NCBI GenBank assembly: GCA_018241965.1
Contig: JAFECS010000011.1
Coordinates: forward strand, 1 to 64,000
Reading direction: 5' to 3'
DNA: 64,000 nt
Origin: Pseudomonadota bacterium
GTDB lineage: Bacteria > Pseudomonadota > Gammaproteobacteria > Berkiellales > Berkiellaceae
Positions 59,445 to 64,000 of this stretch are shown here, piece after piece. The notes beneath the pieces were generated by a model. It ran no database searches. It was not told the DNA's origin and was given only the letters and a program-made list of their open reading frames with translations. The position numbers were made by a program, and so were the translations under genes. Position 1 is the stretch's first letter. Each line of letters starts with the position of its first letter.

Positions 59445-60890
59445 TTAACCAGGTCCGCCACCAAGATTTTGGGCAGCAGGAACAACCTGCGCTTGCATAC
59501 CCGGCGCAGGAGCTTGCACTACTGGCAAAGCAGCAGCTTGCGCGGCTTGAAAGCCAGGCACAATAGGTGCTCCACCTTGTTGTGCTTGCGGTGGCAAATG
59601 CGCGCCGTCTTGTTGCATACCAGGTACAGCAGGTAATCCAGGCGCACCGTGTGCGCCATGATTACCGGCAATAACCACGACCTGCTGCTGGGGAGCTGCG
59701 CCCGCACCGCCATGACCTACACCATCTGCAACAACTTGCTTTTGTTCAGCAAGCGTAGCTTGAGCCGCAGGCGGATGTTGTTGTACCACCATATGATTGT
59801 TCTGTTGGATAGCGCCACGACCTAAAACACGAGACCAAAGATAATCTCTACCTAGCTGTAAGCCGCCTTTGATCCCTTTATAGCCCAAATAACCACCTAC
59901 CCCTAATTCAGCATAGTAAACCAAGTGTGCTGGGATACCGGTTTTAGCTTCAACGCCTTGGGCGATAGACCACAACCCCTGATTGGCCAAGTTAAGGGCT
60001 TCGCCAGAATAGCTATTAAGCAGATCCCAACTATGGAGTGCCCACTTTCCTGCAGCTTCTCTTAAAGGAGTTGAAACTTGTCTTAATGTTTGAGTATGTT
60101 CAGCAATATAAGTGCCGGCATCGGTGATACATTGTTTGGCAGCAGTAGGGCCACTTACCAAGCAAGGACCAATTTTCTTAGTGCTTGCCAGTGTATCGTA
60201 GCCGATGGTGAAAACTTCACCCACTGTATCTGCAAAACTTTTTCCTGCCTCATAGGCATCTACGGCAACTTTTTCAGCAAAGGTTCTGCCATGCATCGCT
60301 TGATAAACACTACGCACACCACGTAAGGGCGCGGTAAAAAGACTGGTCCATGTGCCCGGGCCGCCTGGAATATAATCTCTTAATGAAAAGTTGATATCGC
60401 CTTTATCCCAAATGCTATACAGCTTGGGTAATAATTTTTCAAAAGAAGGACGCATAAAAGCAGTGGTGATGGGGCTTACCTTCTCCCAAAATGCATGGTT
60501 AAGCCACAATTGATTGAGCGAATGTGAAACCACTTGCGGCGCCACAAATTTACCGGCCACAGAGGAAACCGCCCCTTTGGCGCTATCCCACATACGTGAG
60601 AAAAACCCTTTTGGTTGCGCTGGCTGCACAGGTACGACATGAGGCCCCGGAGCTTGCGCAGGATTAACCTGGCGACCATTGAAAAACCATTGGCCCGCTT
60701 TATAGGTTAAATAAGGAACAACAAGGTAATGCATGAGCGCTTGTGCGCCAAGCCAAGTGCCGACTGAGGCATTATGAGCTGCATTCTCTACAGCATTAAA
60801 TACTAATGGTTCAAAATAAGCCGCATCAGACGCAGCTGCTTGGGGTGCACCACTTTGGCCACCAAATAAAGCGTTAAAAGCAGATAACAT
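59445..60890 (-). CDS. Uncharacterised protein with Pro/Gln/Gly-rich tail
   Basis: 481 residues. N-terminal 350 residues are moderately hydrophobic with small amphipathic helices (ALMHYLVVPYLTYKAGQWFF, near 50-70) and one Gly-rich stretch (AELGVGGYLGYKGIKGGLQLG). The last 130 residues are low-complexity Pro, Gln, Ala and Gly (PQQQVVVIAGNHGAHGAPG, read in parts). No domain recognised. The layout, membrane-prone start plus Pro/Gln-rich tail, resembles the 17940-19253 protein. No clear ribosome site but GGA lies near. Function unknown; a surface or secreted role is a guess. Confidence 0.6.
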   Translation of the reverse strand: MLSAFNALFGGQSGAPQAAASDAAYFEPLVFNAVENAAHNASVGTWLGAQALMHYLVVPYLTYKAGQWFFNGRQVNPAQAPGPHVVPVQPAQPKGFFSRMWDSAKGAVSSVAGKFVAPQVVSHSLNQLWLNHAFWEKVSPITTAFMRPSFEKLLPKLYSIWDKGDINFSLRDYIPGGPGTWTSLFTAPLRGVRSVYQAMHGRTFAEKVAVDAYEAGKSFADTVGEVFTIGYDTLASTKKIGPCLVSGPTAAKQCITDAGTYIAEHTQTLRQVSTPLREAAGKWALHSWDLLNSYSGEALNLANQGLWSIAQGVEAKTGIPAHLVYYAELGVGGYLGYKGIKGGLQLGRDYLWSRVLGRGAIQQNNHMVVQQHPPAAQATLAEQKQVVADGVGHGGAGAAPQQQVVVIAGNHGAHGAPGLPAVPGMQQDGAHLPPQAQQGGAPIVPGFQAAQAAALPVVQAPAPGMQAQVVPAAQNLGGGPG

Positions 60891-60995
60891 GATTTAATCC
60901 AGCGTTTAGTCAGTTAATTAAGATTGGCTCATGCTAGCGGACCACGTGCTGTCGTTCAACTCTGGGCCTTGATTGGGCGATAAAGCACGGCGGGT

Positions 60996-61063
60996 AAAAG
61001 ATAAACGGACTTTTTGTGAATGCGTGTGATATTTTTTAACCAACAACAAAAGACAAACGGACT
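60996..61063. repeat. Direct repeat in the gap upstream of the 59445-60890 gene
   Basis: AAAAGATAAACGGACT (60996-61011) and AAAAGACAAACGGACT (61048-61063) differ at one of 16 bases and lie 52 bases apart. Could be a paired regulator site. Confidence 0.5.
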
Positions 61064-61080
61064 CGATTCACCGATGGTTG

Positions 61081-61944
61081 TTATTGATTTTTTTCAATAC
61101 CGAACTTAAGCTTGCGTTTCTTCTTAGGTTTAAGGCGCAACTGTTTGAAATTAAACGGCAAGAGCAACATATTTTCAAACGTTTGAAATTTCTTGTCTTG
61201 ATACTCTTCTAAGCCTAACGCTAAATTACGCTCTCCTGAAGTACATACCAATGTATATGTCCCTAAGAGCTTGTCCCACCAGCTTAAAACAAAACCATAA
61301 TTGCTATTGGTTTCTGGCAAATACACTGAATGATGAATGCGATGCATTCCTGGCGTAATGATAAGCTTTCTTAAGAAACGATCATTTTTAAATTTAAATT
61401 GTATGTTCACATGCGCAAACATAACGATTAAGTTATACATTATTTCATAAAGCAAAACACTTAAAGGAAGTGCCCCTAAAAAAGCAATCCCCATGATTTT
61501 CACGCCCATGGAATAAATTTCTTCTAAAGGATGAAAGCGAAGACTGGTACTGACATCCAGTTCTTTATCCATATGATGAATGCGATGAATGCGCCACAAG
61601 AATTGATATTTATGCAATATCCGATGCTGTAAATACATAATAAAATCGAGCAAAATAAAGGCTAAAATGATTCGCACAGCATAGGGCCAATCAGGATGAT
61701 GCAGTACACCCATGGATTTATGCTGAAAATTGACGGCAAAGCTTACTGCAAAAAAGGGAAACAAGGCGCGCAATAGAATTTTTGAGAATATATTCAGCGA
61801 AAGATGGCGCACTATTCTCAAATACCTTGATGTTACCCAAGGTCGCCAAGCATAAAAAGTTTCAAAACAAGCCAATAGGCTAAATGCGACAATAAAGCAG
61901 CCAAGACGACACCATACCTGGTTATCTATTAGCCATTGTTCCAT
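61081..61944 (-). CDS. Fatty acid hydroxylase/sterol desaturase family membrane enzyme
   Basis: 287 residues. Four or so membrane segments, e.g. LGCFIVAFSLLACFETFYA (about 14-32) and AVRIILAFILLDFIMYL (about 89-105). Histidine boxes of the family are present: HRILH (107-111), HRIHH (120-124), HPLEE (138-142) and GMHRIHHSVY near 210. They hold a di-iron centre that oxidises an unactivated C-H bond in a lipid. No sterol pathway is nearby, so the substrate is unknown; hydroxylation of a membrane lipid or hopanoid is possible. Single gene. Confidence 0.9.
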   Translation of the reverse strand: MEQWLIDNQVWCRLGCFIVAFSLLACFETFYAWRPWVTSRYLRIVRHLSLNIFSKILLRALFPFFAVSFAVNFQHKSMGVLHHPDWPYAVRIILAFILLDFIMYLQHRILHKYQFLWRIHRIHHMDKELDVSTSLRFHPLEEIYSMGVKIMGIAFLGALPLSVLLYEIMYNLIVMFAHVNIQFKFKNDRFLRKLIITPGMHRIHHSVYLPETNSNYGFVLSWWDKLLGTYTLVCTSGERNLALGLEEYQDKKFQTFENMLLLPFNFKQLRLKPKKKRKLKFGIEKNQ

Positions 61945-62068
61945 ACAGATCCATTGTTTTTGCTAAATACTTTTAACATTGCTGATTTTATTATAGGGGA
62001 TTTTAAACAAAGCAAAAGGTTTGACTTGTTCTACACTATATAGACCTTCTTAACATCTTGGTAGTGTA

Positions 62069-62545
62069 ATGTCTCAATTTAAGTACACCCTAATAAGTGC
62101 GTTTGCTATCTCTTTATTAATGATAGCGGCAATTGCTTTGAAAATCACAAGTCCTTCATTAACACTGGAAGTGGGGTTGACTGCTTTTGTCATTAGTCTT
62201 TGCTGGTTGATAGTGTATCGATTATCTGCTGACTATGGACAATTTCATGCCAAAGAACTCAAATTAAAAAAAAGTCTCTTTGCACATATCGATAAACACT
62301 ACAGCCATTTACCCCCCAAAGATATGTTACAAGGTGCGCTTGAAGAATTGCTAGACAAACACACTTGCCCCACCAATCGCGTCAATGTGCTACACACTTT
62401 GCATAAGGATAAAGCCGAACTTGATATCCTTATCGATAAAGTGCACCAACAATATCAAGAAACCCAGGTGTTGGAAAAACTCGGCCTGCGCTGGGGTCAC
62501 GTCGCCAATGATGTTTCTTCAAAAAAATCCACGTTAAGGTATTAA
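62069..62545 (+). CDS. Uncharacterised two-segment membrane protein
   Basis: 158 residues. Two hydrophobic segments at about 8-26 (ISAFAISLLMIAAIALKI) and 34-50 (VGLTAFVISLCWLIVYRL), then a cytoplasmic charged tail with helices (KKSLFAHIDKHYSHLPP). No domain recognised. No strong ribosome site; the ATG follows GGTAGTGTA. It lies rightward just before hemB, with 56 bases between, possibly a shared transcript. Confidence 0.6.
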   Translation: MSQFKYTLISAFAISLLMIAAIALKITSPSLTLEVGLTAFVISLCWLIVYRLSADYGQFHAKELKLKKSLFAHIDKHYSHLPPKDMLQGALEELLDKHTCPTNRVNVLHTLHKDKAELDILIDKVHQQYQETQVLEKLGLRWGHVANDVSSKKSTLRY

Positions 62546-62598
62546 AACCCGTTGTTTTTTGCTACTGTTTGCCCTTGATCTCAAAGAGCTTAAGGTGA

Positions 62599-63600
<1,002 letters not shown>

Positions 63601-63629
63601 TTGAAATAGAATTTACACACTGTTATAAT
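63601..63629 (+). promoter_or_regulatory. Sigma-70 promoter of trxA
   Basis: TTGAAA (63601-63606), exactly 17 bases, then TATAAT (63624-63629): a near-consensus promoter starting at the base after the hemB stop, 26 bases before the trxA ATG. Confidence 0.85.
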
Positions 63630-63655
63630 TTAGTTGATCAAATCAGGAGAAAACA

Positions 63656-63985
63656 ATGGCTAATAAAAACATTGTTGCCGTCACAGACGATAACTTTGAG
63701 AAGGAAGTGATGAATGCCGAACTTCCTGTACTTTTGGACTTTTGGGCAGAATGGTGTGGTCCCTGCAAAATGATTGCCCCGGTATTAGATGATATTGCCT
63801 CTTCCTATGAGGGTAAGTTAATCGTTGCCAAAATCAATATCGACGAAAATTCCGCAACCCCACAAAAGTTTGGCGTACGCGGCATCCCCACGCTGATGTT
63901 ATTTAAGAATGGGGAGCTTGAATCAACCAAAGTTGGTGCAATGTCTAAATCACAGTTAACTGCCTTTCTTGATAGTCATTTATAA
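63656..63985 (+). CDS. trxA: Thioredoxin 1
   Basis: 109 residues. [14 protein letters not shown] holds the WCGPC redox motif with Cys34 and Cys37; [15 protein letters not shown] contains the cis-Pro loop. It reduces protein disulfides in the cytosol with electrons from thioredoxin reductase. Length matches E. coli TrxA (109). AGGAGAAAAC lies 5-10 bases before the ATG and a strong promoter is just upstream. The window ends 15 bases after the stop. Confidence 0.96.
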   Translation: MANKNIVAVTDDNFEKEVMNAELPVLLDFWAEWCGPCKMIAPVLDDIASSYEGKLIVAKINIDENSATPQKFGVRGIPTLMLFKNGELESTKVGAMSKSQLTAFLDSHL

Positions 63986-64000
63986 TGATATCAGGTGAGC

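Overview
The window looks like a chromosomal segment of an AT-rich, host-associated gammaproteobacterium, most likely of the order Legionellales (Coxiella/Legionella/Berkiella-like). That placement is inference. It rests on ordinary gammaproteobacterial housekeeping genes (glnA, typA, tatABC, rpoH, hemB, secB-gpsA, gpmI-envC) sitting beside many proteins of eukaryotic flavour: two Ser/Thr kinases, a caspase-like protease, a leucine-rich-repeat protein and several ankyrin-like repeat proteins. No rRNA or tRNA gene, CRISPR array or prophage was seen.

Layout. 1-28 kb is accessory. It holds metabolic singletons (CHMI-like protein, FAD amine oxidase, arylamine N-acetyltransferase), the caspase-like protein, an ankyrin/Ala-Pro-rich protein, a shortened formylglycine-generating-enzyme-like protein, a HAD protein, an NAD(P)H-quinone-oxidoreductase-like protein, a kinase, a REP-associated tyrosine transposase (RAYT), an LRR protein and three adjacent paralogous ankyrin-like genes (22.6-27.9 kb). 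Its gaps, and parts of two genes, carry a palindromic repeat family built on GGGACACCCAC / GTGGGTGTCCC. I count 13 loci between 5.3 and 21.7 kb and one outlier at 34.6 kb; the RAYT gene sits inside this cluster with copies on both sides. 28-36 kb is mostly core: hinT-tatABC, prolyl aminopeptidase, typA, glnA. 36-41.5 kb returns to accessory content: a second kinase, an ankyrin-repeat protein and a small peptide with a bacteriocin-like leader beside another Gly/Ala-rich small protein. 41.5-49.8 kb is one leftward operon for an MSHA-type (type IV pilus/type II secretion related) machine. It has the pilotin-side and cytoplasmic parts (I, I2, J, E, G) and six prepilin-like proteins, but no secretin. 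50-64 kb is core: L,D-transpeptidase, trmL, gpsA-secB-rhodanese, gpmI-envC-ctpA, rpoH, a fatty-acid-hydroxylase-family enzyme, hemB and trxA, with a few uncharacterised membrane proteins.

How it fits together. The core blocks keep known enterobacterial neighbourhoods: rhodanese-secB-gpsA beside trmL and divergent from gpmI-envC as in E. coli, although grxC and cysE are absent. The accessory blocks look like an arsenal for interacting with a eukaryotic host, reshaped by tandem duplication and by REP-like repeat spread. The most unusual feature is the REP-like family with its resident RAYT: copies serve as apparent terminators between convergent genes, and some have become coding sequence inside two or three proteins. 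Starts were moved inward from the longest open frame wherever a Shine-Dalgarno sequence or family length favoured a later codon.
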